Origin: Providencia sp. R33
GTDB taxonomy: Bacteria > Pseudomonadota > Gammaproteobacteria > Enterobacterales > Enterobacteriaceae
Assembly: GCF_019343475.1 (NCBI RefSeq)
Contig: NZ_CP072453.1
Location: forward strand, 1,178,001-1,242,000
DNA length: 64,000 nucleotides
Direction of reading: 5' to 3'
Below, in pieces: positions 53,984 through 60,810 of this stretch. The notes under the pieces were generated by a model. The model saw nothing but the letters and a program-made list of their open reading frames with translations, was not told the origin of the DNA and searched no databases. The position numbers were made by a program, and so were the translations under genes. Each line of letters starts with the position of its first letter. Positions within the stretch are counted from its first letter, which is position 1.

Positions 53984-53999
53984 AATTTTTACCCCTCAA

Positions 54000-54803
54000 T
54001 TAATAATCATTGCAGTAGCAAATATCTTCTGGTGACTCATCCCAAACTAATAAGCTGCCGCCGTAATAAAGTGCACCAACAAGGCGCTCAAACTCAGAAC
54101 GGAACTGAAAAACTTGCTTACCAAGCGTGTCATGGTTTTCAAGCTCACCAGCGTATAGGCTGTAAACTGGATACCCATCATGCATAACTGCTACGTCTTC
54201 ACGCATTTCTCTAGTGGTTTTTTGATGGAAGCTAAGGTAGGTATCGCACTGATGATATTTTTCTTTGCTTCTATGGCCGTATGAAGAGTTGCTAGTTGGC
54301 TCTTTCTCCAAGCCGATATGAAAAAATCCTTTTTCCCATGTATATTCTCCCTCGGAAATAACCACTAGTGGTCTTCCCCAGCCCTCATGAGCCGCTTCTT
54401 CTTGATATTGATCTACGTATGCTCTCCAAAGGTCAGATGCTTTGATATATTTTGGAATTTCATGTGATTTGATAAAGTTCAATACCAAATCTTTCATGCC
54501 GTTAACCATTTGCTCGCTGATACCATTCATTTCCCATTGGCTAGAAAGCTCTTTAGCCATCAATAGGTTATATTTAGGCAGGTCGACCACTTCACTAATA
54601 TTTTCAGGAAGTGCTGATTCAAGCGCTTTCTTAACTCGGTCAGGAAAATTTCCCCAGCTAAAAGTATCTTTAATTGCTTTTTCATAAAGACTTTTAACAT
54701 GAGTACGGATCATTTCTGCATACTCGGGTGATTTTTCAAACTCAGAACAATGTTTAGCTATATCGCTGGCTAGGCTGTCAGCAATAGTGTTGTTATCTTT
54801 CAT
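54000..54803 (-). CDS. Hypothetical prophage protein, 267 residues
   Basis: The N-terminal third is helical and charged (ADSLASDIAKHCSEFEKSPEYAE); the C-terminal half is richer in beta-type residues and ends in a cysteine pair (DICYCNDY). No motif that I know. It lies 41 bases after the D12-type methylase gene on the same strand and belongs to the leftward operon. Confidence 0.6.
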   Translation of the reverse strand: MKDNNTIADSLASDIAKHCSEFEKSPEYAEMIRTHVKSLYEKAIKDTFSWGNFPDRVKKALESALPENISEVVDLPKYNLLMAKELSSQWEMNGISEQMVNGMKDLVLNFIKSHEIPKYIKASDLWRAYVDQYQEEAAHEGWGRPLVVISEGEYTWEKGFFHIGLEKEPTSNSSYGHRSKEKYHQCDTYLSFHQKTTREMREDVAVMHDGYPVYSLYAGELENHDTLGKQVFQFRSEFERLVGALYYGGSLLVWDESPEDICYCNDY

Positions 54804-54844
54804 GGTTATTACCTAATTGGTTAGTTAAATCACATAAGGGAGGA

Positions 54845-55639
54845 TTAGTAATTCATCCACAGGCACTCTGTTCTGGTTCCAGTGCCACGGCCTGCGGAAA
54901 TACGGGATTGTTTTGTTGCCTTTCGCCAGCTTGATAATTCATCGTTGTACAACTCTGATTCATAACCACTGATAGCAACCATGCCAGATACTGATTTAAG
55001 TACCTGCAGTAATTCATGGTGTTGATCGGTGGTGAGTTCAAAGTTGTAATAACGATTTCGCATTACTCTGGTGGATGGAACATAGGGGGGGTCTACATAA
55101 AACAAGGTATCAGCGCTGTCATGCTGCTTGATTAATTCAGTTGCTGGTTTGTTTTCTATGATCACACCTTGCAACCGACTGCATACAGCGGCTAGGTTTT
55201 CAGGGTATTTAGCCCAAAGATGTGAAGCCGTTGCATACTTGCGCTTACTATCAGAGCGGAAACCTGATGTTCCACCTGATGAAGCTGCGGAACCAAAACC
55301 CATACAAGCACGAACAACCATTCGCCTAGCGCGTTCAATGGGGTCATTGATTTGAACTCTGGCCAGCTCGAATTCATCACGTGAATAGGGTGTTAAGTAG
55401 CAAGCATGTTGTAGCTGTTCATTCATTGCTTTATCACGCAACACCTGAAATAAATTAACTACCTCGCTATCTAAATCGTTATACACCTCAGCGTAGCTAG
55501 GCTCTTTTTGCATTAGAACACCAGCCGCGCCCCCGAACGGCTCAACATAACAACGATGATCAGGTAAGTGGCTAATCACCCATTTAGCTAATCTAAACTT
55601 GCTACCGTGGTAACGTATTGCTGGATGTTTGATAGTCAT
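54845..55639 (-). CDS. Dam-like (D12 class) adenine methyltransferase
   Basis: The 264-residue enzyme has the SAM-binding motif VEPFGGAAGVLM near the N-terminus and catalytic DPPY (FYVDPPYVPSTR) near residue 180, the order of class D12/alpha N6-adenine methylases such as Dam and phage Dam. The target is probably a short adenine-containing site; GATC is not certain. It is the second adenine methylase of this operon. The ATG overlaps the upstream HTH gene by four bases. Confidence 0.9.
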   Translation of the reverse strand: MTIKHPAIRYHGSKFRLAKWVISHLPDHRCYVEPFGGAAGVLMQKEPSYAEVYNDLDSEVVNLFQVLRDKAMNEQLQHACYLTPYSRDEFELARVQINDPIERARRMVVRACMGFGSAASSGGTSGFRSDSKRKYATASHLWAKYPENLAAVCSRLQGVIIENKPATELIKQHDSADTLFYVDPPYVPSTRVMRNRYYNFELTTDQHHELLQVLKSVSGMVAISGYESELYNDELSSWRKATKQSRISAGRGTGTRTECLWMNY

Positions 55640-55938
55640 TGCTTGGCCTTTTTAGCACCAGGTGCTTGTCTGGCTTGCTTTATGTTTTCTTCGTCTTCTT
55701 TGTACATGGTTGGATTGGTGATGCAGTCATCTAAATAAGCGTTTACCTCATCCAATAAGTAAACATGCTTGCGTGGGGCTAGATAGATTTTTCTTAGAAT
55801 ACCTTCTTTATCACGGCTATCTAATGCCGTTCTACCCAAGCCAGTTACTTTTTTAACTAAGTCAGAAGAAATAACTTTCCCAATGGTACCGATTTCTTCT
55901 ATGCCAATAATTTCTAATTTTAATGATTCTAAATTCAT
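55636..55938 (-). CDS. Small DNA-binding protein, AlpA/excisionase-like
   Basis: The 100-residue protein has a central winged-helix-like region (SSDLVKKVTGLGRTALDSRD, then YLAPRKHVYLLDEVNAYLDD) similar to AlpA/Xis-type helix-turn-helix proteins, with a charged tail. It might be an excisionase or a transcription factor. Its distance from int and coupling to the methylase (ATGA) argue for regulation. Confidence 0.5.
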   Translation of the reverse strand: MNLESLKLEIIGIEEIGTIGKVISSDLVKKVTGLGRTALDSRDKEGILRKIYLAPRKHVYLLDEVNAYLDDCITNPTMYKEDEENIKQARQAPGAKKAKQ

Positions 55939-55977
55939 AATTTCCCCTAAGGTGGGGCTAACCCCACCACAAGTTTA

Positions 55978-57078
55978 TTATTGGTATTCGTCTTTCATGT
56001 CGTTCAGCGTCAAACTGAATGAATCGAACAGCTCATCACCAAGCTTGCGTTTGTTGGCATTAAGGAATTGAACAACCTTTTCGAAAGCTGCTTTAGCTTC
56101 TGGTGAGCCACCAGCAGGTAGGCTGTTAATTTGTGCTTCAAGATTGTTGCGTGAATCAACACGGTGATAAGCCTGTTTAGCTTTATTGGTGAGTTCGGTA
56201 TATAAAGAGGTACCCATAACTGATTTAAGCTCTTCAATCTGGCTACGGATAGCTTTGAACTGCTCCAATGTCTCAGCGTTACTGATTGCTTGGCGCATTT
56301 CATCAGGGTTAAAGCCATCATCAACAATTTCACCTGTGATTACATTGCTGTCGCCGCTGGTGGCTTCGTGATGCTGCTCAGGCTCATTTTGCTGAGTGAT
56401 TTCATTAAGACTTACACGCTCTTTTTGTGGCGTAACATCTTTGATTGGTGCATCTGGTAGCTCATCGTGGGTATAAACGCCTAGAATCACTTCAGGGCAA
56501 TAGAGACGAGCCCAATATTTAACAGCTAGATAAGCAAGTTGTTGTTTTGGATTTGTTGACCATAAAGGTGAATTGCGAGTAACCACACTGGATAGATAAA
56601 TGCGTTCTCCCCATGTAATTTCGCTATCACCACGTAAAATAGCGCCTACACGTATCCATAATCCGTGTTCGTCGGCATCGGTCCAATCACGAACACGGAA
56701 CGAATAATCTTTACCGTTTCGATTTTTAGTAAGCTCTTTGCTTTTGGTGAGTTTTTCCCATCCACCTTCGCTATATTCATAATGAAAACGACCATGAATA
56801 GCGGTTGAAGTAGAAACTAGGGAGTTAATTAATTGAGCTTCATAACCAAGGACGCCATTAACGGTATATGTTTTTTGTGCAACAACAAAAGGGTTCATAT
56901 CCCATTGTATTGCCTGCATGACAATAGCTAAGCAGTCAGATGATTTACCCCTTAAATGGTCTGGTACGGTAACTGTTCCCTCAGCCATTAACTTAGAAAA
57001 CTCAACTAAGCTTTGTAGTTTGTCAGGGCTAAACATGACTAAGTTATTACTTTGATTGATGGTTGCCACTTCTGACAT
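55978..57078 (-). CDS. recT: RecT-family single-strand annealing protein
   Basis: The 366-residue recombinase has the RecT core: GKSSDCLAIVMQAIQWDMNPFVVAQKT (abbreviated), GYEAQLINSLV, and TNPKQQLAYLAVKYWARLYCPEVILGV (abbreviated). It anneals complementary strands exposed by the partner exonuclease. I start at the ATG at 57078, preceded by AGAGGTAA; ten extra upstream residues are unlikely. It lies 55 bases after the exonuclease gene. The C-terminal third carries an acidic linker. Confidence 0.9.
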   Translation of the reverse strand: MSEVATINQSNNLVMFSPDKLQSLVEFSKLMAEGTVTVPDHLRGKSSDCLAIVMQAIQWDMNPFVVAQKTYTVNGVLGYEAQLINSLVSTSTAIHGRFHYEYSEGGWEKLTKSKELTKNRNGKDYSFRVRDWTDADEHGLWIRVGAILRGDSEITWGERIYLSSVVTRNSPLWSTNPKQQLAYLAVKYWARLYCPEVILGVYTHDELPDAPIKDVTPQKERVSLNEITQQNEPEQHHEATSGDSNVITGEIVDDGFNPDEMRQAISNAETLEQFKAIRSQIEELKSVMGTSLYTELTNKAKQAYHRVDSRNNLEAQINSLPAGGSPEAKAAFEKVVQFLNANKRKLGDELFDSFSLTLNDMKDEYQ

Positions 57079-57133
57079 GATGATTACCTCTAAATTGATA
57101 AGCGCCACGCAGTAAGCAGGGCGCCAGAATGGA

Positions 57134-58861
57134 TTAAGCTTCTTCTAATTGAAGTTCTTCTAACTTGCGTGTTTCAAAGTCAGTAAGATTAATGGTGAGT
57201 GTTTCGGTTACCGGGGCAGGCCATACACCAGTATTCATTGAGTTATTGATATCACGCAGCGTCTTTTTGTACTCCAAGCGGCCTAGCTCTAATAACTCTG
57301 GTGAGGCTTCGACGATTGCAACCCAGTGGTAATGAGGATCAGAGTTAACGAATATCCAATAAAACTGGTCAAGTTGTGCGATATCGGAATACATACCTGC
57401 ACTGATGTGATAATCACGATTAAGTATTTCTCTACGGATCATCGATGTAATTGCATCTTGCTTAAATCGACCAAGAGAGACGGATTTCAGGTCAAAACCA
57501 ATTCGATGGTTATCATTCAGTTGAATTTCAATATCTGGCCTAACTCTTGTTTCAAGCCCTGTATCATCGTCAACACCGTAATAGCTAACTTCTGATACTC
57601 GGTTTGGATGATTGATTAATGCGCTAGCTTCTGGATGATTCATTACAGCATCACGCATGTCTTTGGCGGTTTGAAAATCAATTGTTTCAACTTGAATTTT
57701 TGTTTCGTCACCTCGCCATGCGCTGATTAAATCATCTTCAAATACTGCATCTGGATTAATCGCTTTAATTGATGCTGCAATTTCTTCTTTTTTGCCTGAT
57801 TTTTTAAGAGGTTCAGGTTTACTGGTTTCCTCGCCCCATAAATCAGGGTTAATTGAGTAAATTTGATTGAGTAAAAAATCACGGCTACCAGATGTTTTTA
57901 ATGGCTCTGGTAGTGTTGCGTTAAACTCTTTAATACATGCTTTCATTGCGGCAGCGGTGTGCTTATCTGATTCAGGTATCTTTCTGAATTCATCAGGTAA
58001 ATCAGCATACAACCCTCCAATTTCCTCTACTGAACCAGATAACGGTAACGGTGCTGGTAGTGTTGCGTTATGAGCTTCAATTATTGCTTTTAGCTCGTCA
58101 GTGCTACGTGGTTGGGGTAAGCCAGCATTGTATTCATCAATCCATTTCGTCATGGAGTCAGTGTTTGTAAATGCTCCCTCTGGAATTTCAGGACGAACAC
58201 TGAATTCAGTGCCGAACTTTTCAGGCTCCATCGTCAATGTATGAAACGCGCTACCTAAATCAAAACAGCGTTTATTTTCACGAATAATGATTTTGCTTAC
58301 GTGTCTGAGGTTGTAATACATCAGGCTTATACGAGCATCTTTCAGCATTGAACTACTGATACCGTTTGAGCTGTGATAAACATCATTAGGGATATCAGGG
58401 TAACGCCCAGGTTCAAAGTAAGGTGGTTCATTTACGGGGCATTCTTTAATAATTTCCGGCTCAGTATTACCATTTTGTTTATCTTTACTGGCGTGAGTAA
58501 TTACATCAGGCTTAGCAGGTTCGGTAACTTCTTCTTTGTCAGGTGAAACTAAAGATTGGAAATATTTCTTGCGGTCAACATTAGAACGGAATTTATCAGG
58601 GTTCTTAATGACATGAATGTAAGCGTTGATAATGTCGTTATCATGCAGAAACATCAGCTTTGGCGTTGATGTAGTGGTAATGCTTAACTCAAAAGCTACC
58701 TTTTCGAACTGCTCAAACTCTTCGCTGGTGGCTGTTTTGTTTAAGTGATTAGTTAGCTTATCAATATTTTCAGGCGTGTTAATGTCATTAGCCATTAAGA
58801 TTGCGCTAACAATATTGCTTAACTTGCGCTGTTCAAATTGCTCTTGTTCTTGATTGCTCAT
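57134..58861 (-). CDS. recE: RecE-like 5'-3' exonuclease (exonuclease VIII family)
   Basis: The 575-residue protein joins a long N-terminal part to a C-terminal PD-(D/E)XK nuclease. The nuclease part shows YHSSNGISSSMLKDA, then RVRPDIEIQLNDNHRIGFDLKS (abbreviated; acidic active-site residues) and the downstream helix. Inserted between them, about 230-370, is a segment with repeated motifs such as NATLPAPLPLSGS, NATLPEPLKTSGS and PEPLKKSGKKEE. With RecT it forms a phage recombination pair. An AAGGAA site precedes the ATG. Confidence 0.85.
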   Translation of the reverse strand: MSNQEQEQFEQRKLSNIVSAILMANDINTPENIDKLTNHLNKTATSEEFEQFEKVAFELSITTTSTPKLMFLHDNDIINAYIHVIKNPDKFRSNVDRKKYFQSLVSPDKEEVTEPAKPDVITHASKDKQNGNTEPEIIKECPVNEPPYFEPGRYPDIPNDVYHSSNGISSSMLKDARISLMYYNLRHVSKIIIRENKRCFDLGSAFHTLTMEPEKFGTEFSVRPEIPEGAFTNTDSMTKWIDEYNAGLPQPRSTDELKAIIEAHNATLPAPLPLSGSVEEIGGLYADLPDEFRKIPESDKHTAAAMKACIKEFNATLPEPLKTSGSRDFLLNQIYSINPDLWGEETSKPEPLKKSGKKEEIAASIKAINPDAVFEDDLISAWRGDETKIQVETIDFQTAKDMRDAVMNHPEASALINHPNRVSEVSYYGVDDDTGLETRVRPDIEIQLNDNHRIGFDLKSVSLGRFKQDAITSMIRREILNRDYHISAGMYSDIAQLDQFYWIFVNSDPHYHWVAIVEASPELLELGRLEYKKTLRDINNSMNTGVWPAPVTETLTINLTDFETRKLEELQLEEA

Positions 58862-58997
58862 TAGATAATTCCTTGTCGGTTTGAATTGCTATCCAAGTGA
58901 CGAAAGCCCACTCGATACCATCTTTAAAGTTTATGAACTCTTGTCTTTTTCCACGTACGATAAATACATGAAAACCATTTTCGATAAAAAACATCAT
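58833..58997 (-). CDS. First gene of the leftward early operon, 54 residues
   Basis: An AAGGTGA ribosome site precedes the ATG; the product begins MMFFIENGFHVFIVRGKRQE and overlaps the exonuclease gene by 29 bases. It is the first ORF after the nut-like leader, the place of N or kil in other lambdoids, but it is not arginine-rich like N. Aromatic, basic, no known family. A 17-bp operator-like palindrome lies just upstream. Confidence 0.6.
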   Translation of the reverse strand: MMFFIENGFHVFIVRGKRQEFINFKDGIEWAFVTWIAIQTDKELSNEQSRTRAI

Positions 58998-59011
58998 TTC
59001 AATCACCTTTG

Positions 59012-59028
59012 ATAAACAAATTGTTTAT
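59012..59028. promoter_or_regulatory. Operator-like palindrome ATAAACAAATTGTTTAT
   Basis: A perfect 8+1+8 palindrome just upstream of the ribosome site of the 54-residue gene. The same 17 bases (with A/T in the centre) recur at 62743-62759 before a distant rightward gene. Likely repressor or Cro binding site. Confidence 0.65.
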
Positions 59029-59040
59029 GTTTGTGGCGTG

Positions 59041-59066
59041 AAAAAAATCCAGCTAAAACAGCTAGA
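59041..59066 (-). terminator. Intrinsic terminator in the leftward leader (tL-like)
   Basis: Read on the minus strand, the 7-bp stem TCTAGCT / AGCTGGA (one wobble) with a 5-base loop is followed by seven T residues. It lies about 140 bases after pL and 44 bases before the first gene, so an antitermination step is expected. Confidence 0.78.
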
Positions 59067-59124
59067 TTGATTAATATTGTCACTGTCCAAATCTTGCATT
59101 CCGAATCTACGGGTTAGCTAAGAC

Positions 59125-59143
59125 ATTCTGCGGCTCACAGAAT
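59125..59143 (-). promoter_or_regulatory. boxB-like hairpin in the leftward leader
   Basis: On the minus strand, ATTCTG-TGAGCCG-CAGAAT forms a 6-bp stem with a 7-base loop (a C-G closing pair may reduce the loop to 5). It lies 26 bases after boxA, as boxB does in nut sites. Confidence 0.5.
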
Positions 59144-59168
59144 TTAGGAGTGTGATAGCCATTCTGTA

Positions 59169-59181
59169 TTGTTAAAGAGCG
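59169..59181 (-). promoter_or_regulatory. boxA antitermination element
   Basis: On the minus strand the sequence CGCTCTTTAACAA matches the rrn/nut boxA consensus almost exactly. It lies about 20 bases after the predicted pL start. It should recruit NusB/NusE. Confidence 0.72.
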
Positions 59182-59199
59182 TTAACCTTGTGGGTTAAT
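59182..59199. promoter_or_regulatory. Inverted repeat TTAACC-N5-GGTTAA, left copy
   Basis: TTAACCTTGTGGGTTAAT lies just downstream of the pL -10. It is 17/18 identical to 62761-62778, also just after a -10, and similar to 59992-60008. It may be a second operator class. Confidence 0.6.
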
Positions 59200-59208
59200 A
59201 TGAGATAA

Positions 59209-59236
59209 AGAATAAACCATAAAAGACAGTTGTCAA
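59209..59236 (-). promoter_or_regulatory. Leftward early promoter pL
   Basis: On the minus strand a perfect -35 TTGACA (59236-59231) is followed after 16 bases by TATTCT (59214-59209). The -35 lies in a perfect 15-bp palindrome (ACAGTTG-T-CAACTGT, 59226-59240), a possible operator. Confidence 0.75.
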
Positions 59237-59253
59237 CTGTTAAAAACAAACAA

Positions 59254-59270
59254 ATAACCAATATGTTTAT
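59254..59270. promoter_or_regulatory. Variant operator palindrome upstream of pL
   Basis: ATAACCAATATGTTTAT matches the 17-bp operator-like palindrome with three changes. It lies 18 bases upstream of the pL -35. Confidence 0.5.
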
Positions 59271-59283
59271 CTTTTCTGTAAAT

Positions 59284-59307
59284 AAAAAAGCCAGCTCGAG
59301 GCTGGCT
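59284..59307 (-). terminator. Terminator of the repressor gene
   Basis: On the minus strand, AGCCAGC / GCTGGCT with a short TCGA-containing loop is followed by TTTTTTATT. It begins 19 bases after the repressor stop. Confidence 0.88.
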
Positions 59308-59326
59308 GTAAATGTAATGCTTTGTT

Positions 59327-59926
59327 TTACTTTTCGTTTTTACTAATTATGAACTCAATAAAGTCTTGTATCTTTTCTTTCTCACATAATGGCAATGCAG
59401 CAAATTTTTTATGATCGTAATGAAGAACATCTGAATCATCTTTAGACATTAGTAGTTCATATGGTTTACGGCCTAAGGCTTCCGCAATAGCAGCAACGCT
59501 ATCAACAGTAGCACTGGACTCATTTTTAATAATTCGGTTTACAGTTGCTTGACCCAAGCCTGATTTAACTGATAACTGAGCCTGTGATTTAAAACCATCA
59601 ATTAGCATGAATGTTGTGATGTTATCACCAAGTATGCGCCCAATGTCGGTAGGCTGGCGGGCTAATTCGTCTGCAATCTGTTCAGCAGGGACATTCAAGT
59701 GATCCTTGTCCATATAGTACTTAGGCAGCTTAGTAAGGTGCTCAATCTTTCTGGCAATAGGATCGCTAAGCGAACGATGGCTTTTCATGTCAGAGGACAT
59801 TAAATAACGAGAAATAACATTAGGAGCACAACCAAGCGCTGCCGCTAGGCTCTTCTGTTTCCCTTCGTAATGCTTTTCTATCACAAAGACAAGGTTGTCT
59901 CTTCTGATATCCTGAATGCTTTTCAC
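59327..59926 (-). CDS. Prophage repressor with two helix-turn-helix regions, no protease domain
   Basis: The 199-residue protein has an N-terminal helix-turn-helix (KQKSLAAALGCAPNVISRYL, about 23-42) and a second XRE-type one (SQAQLSVKSGLGQATVNRII, about 114-133, followed by VDSVAAIAEALGRKPYELL). It lacks an S24/LexA-type self-cleavage domain, so RecA-driven cleavage is not expected. It sits in the CI position, divergent from a Cro-like gene. A GTG start with AAGGG upstream is used. Confidence 0.82.
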   Translation of the reverse strand: MKSIQDIRRDNLVFVIEKHYEGKQKSLAAALGCAPNVISRYLMSSDMKSHRSLSDPIARKIEHLTKLPKYYMDKDHLNVPAEQIADELARQPTDIGRILGDNITTFMLIDGFKSQAQLSVKSGLGQATVNRIIKNESSATVDSVAAIAEALGRKPYELLMSKDDSDVLHYDHKKFAALPLCEKEKIQDFIEFIISKNEK

Positions 59927-60068
59927 TGTATTTTTCCCTTGCGTTTATTTTGTTCGATATTGTTTATTCTGTTTATCTATTAAATATCAAATTAACCCTT
60001 TAGGTAAATTACCGATTTGGTTATCATGATTTGAAATTGTGAGTCGGTTTATCTTTATGGTGGTTGAT
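59927..60068. promoter_or_regulatory. OR-type divergent control region
   Basis: Between the repressor and Cro-like genes, GTTTAT half-sites occur at 59943, 59962 and 59971, and TTAACC-CTTTA-GGTAAA at 59992-60008. These match the operator elements of the left region in degenerate form. I could not fix a clear -35/-10 pair for the rightward promoter. Confidence 0.5.
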
Positions 60069-60290
60069 ATGAAAGATTTTAACTTCAAAATATTCTGGAA
60101 TGGTCTATCTAAACGTGAGCGCCAGCAATTTGCAGACAGCGCAAATTTGACCGTTCAGTATGTTTCTATCCATCTGCGCTATTGCAGTCGTAGCGTATCA
60201 TTACAGACAGCAAAGAGATTGCAGAAGGCTCTTAATACATTCGGAATAGAGCTAACGTTAGACCAAATAGCAGACAAATTTATGAAGTAA
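60069..60290 (+). CDS. Cro-like prophage regulator
   Basis: This 73-residue protein has one helix-turn-helix (RQQFADSANLTVQYVSIHLR), in the YdaS/Cro-like style. It is divergent from the repressor, the first rightward gene, and is followed by a terminator, as cro is in lambda. The ATG at 60069 has GGTGG at eight bases; in-frame starts at 60039 and 60057 are alternatives. Confidence 0.7.
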   Translation: MKDFNFKIFWNGLSKRERQQFADSANLTVQYVSIHLRYCSRSVSLQTAKRLQKALNTFGIELTLDQIADKFMK

Positions 60291-60298
60291 ATCACACT

Positions 60299-60320
60299 AG
60301 GCCGCGAAAGCGGTCTTTTT
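60299..60320 (+). terminator. Terminator after the Cro-like gene (tR1-like)
   Basis: GGCCGC-GAAA-GCGGTC is a 6-bp stem with a GNRA tetraloop and a five-T tail, eight bases after the stop. Confidence 0.82.
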
Positions 60321-60353
60321 ATGATTAACCGGATAAACAATAACGCTTAAATG

Positions 60354-60381
60354 GTTGATTATTTTTTCTGTAGCGTATAAT
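60354..60381 (+). promoter_or_regulatory. Candidate promoter of the replication operon
   Basis: A perfect TATAAT (60376-60381) lies 35 bases upstream of the first replication-region gene, with a weak -35 (GTTGAT, 60354-60359, spacing 16). Just upstream, TTAACCGGATAAACAA (60325-60340) combines half-sites of both operator types. Confidence 0.5.
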
Positions 60382-60415
60382 CTTACTGCACACATAACTG
60401 TAATGGGGGTTTTCA

Positions 60416-60619
60416 ATGAAAGTTATTAGTAGAAAAGAAGCCGCAACTAATGGGTTGTCTCGCTTTTATACGGGTAAAGCCTGTGTTCATGGGCATATTG
60501 CAGAGCGTTTTGTAAGTAATGGTGTTTGTGTTGAATGTGCTGCAAAGCACGCTGCAAATTACCGTGAAAGTGTTAATAGCATTCTCAAGCAGGCAAGAGA
60601 AATGGGGGTACAGGCATGA
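60416..60619 (+). CDS. Small zinc-finger-like prophage protein, 67 residues
   Basis: The pattern RFYTGKACVHGHIAERF followed by NGVCVECAAKH gives a C-x-H-x-H and C-x2-C metal site. The same N-terminal module occurs in phage HNH nucleases and as stand-alone small proteins. GGGGG lies nine bases upstream of the ATG. The next gene overlaps its stop by four bases (ATGA). Confidence 0.65.
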   Translation: MKVISRKEAATNGLSRFYTGKACVHGHIAERFVSNGVCVECAAKHAANYRESVNSILKQAREMGVQA

Positions 60620-60801
60620 AAGCACGTATTAATGAAAACGCCACAATTATTATTGAGCTTGAAACAGATGAAGAAGTAGCGCTGTTAAGGTTATGGCATC
60701 AACTTAACTATTCAGAAAACACAACTTACTGTGAGCTAATCAATACTAGCTGCCTTGCATCAATTGAAATAGACGGAATTAGTGATAACGCTACGGCGTA
60801 G
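60616..60801 (+). CDS. Hypothetical prophage protein, 61 residues
   Basis: An acidic small protein (MKARINENATIIIELETDEE) translationally coupled to the zinc-finger gene before it by an ATGA overlap. No family is recognised. The O-like gene follows nine bases later. Confidence 0.6.
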   Translation: MKARINENATIIIELETDEEVALLRLWHQLNYSENTTYCELINTSCLASIEIDGISDNATA

Positions 60802-60810
60802 AGGTGGCCT

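Larger units (their letters stand above)
58998..59326. other. OL/pL control region
   Basis: The region holds, read leftward: the repressor terminator, an operator-like palindrome, promoter pL, an inverted repeat, boxA, a boxB-like hairpin, an intrinsic terminator and a second palindrome. Each is listed separately. There is no long ORF. Confidence 0.7.
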
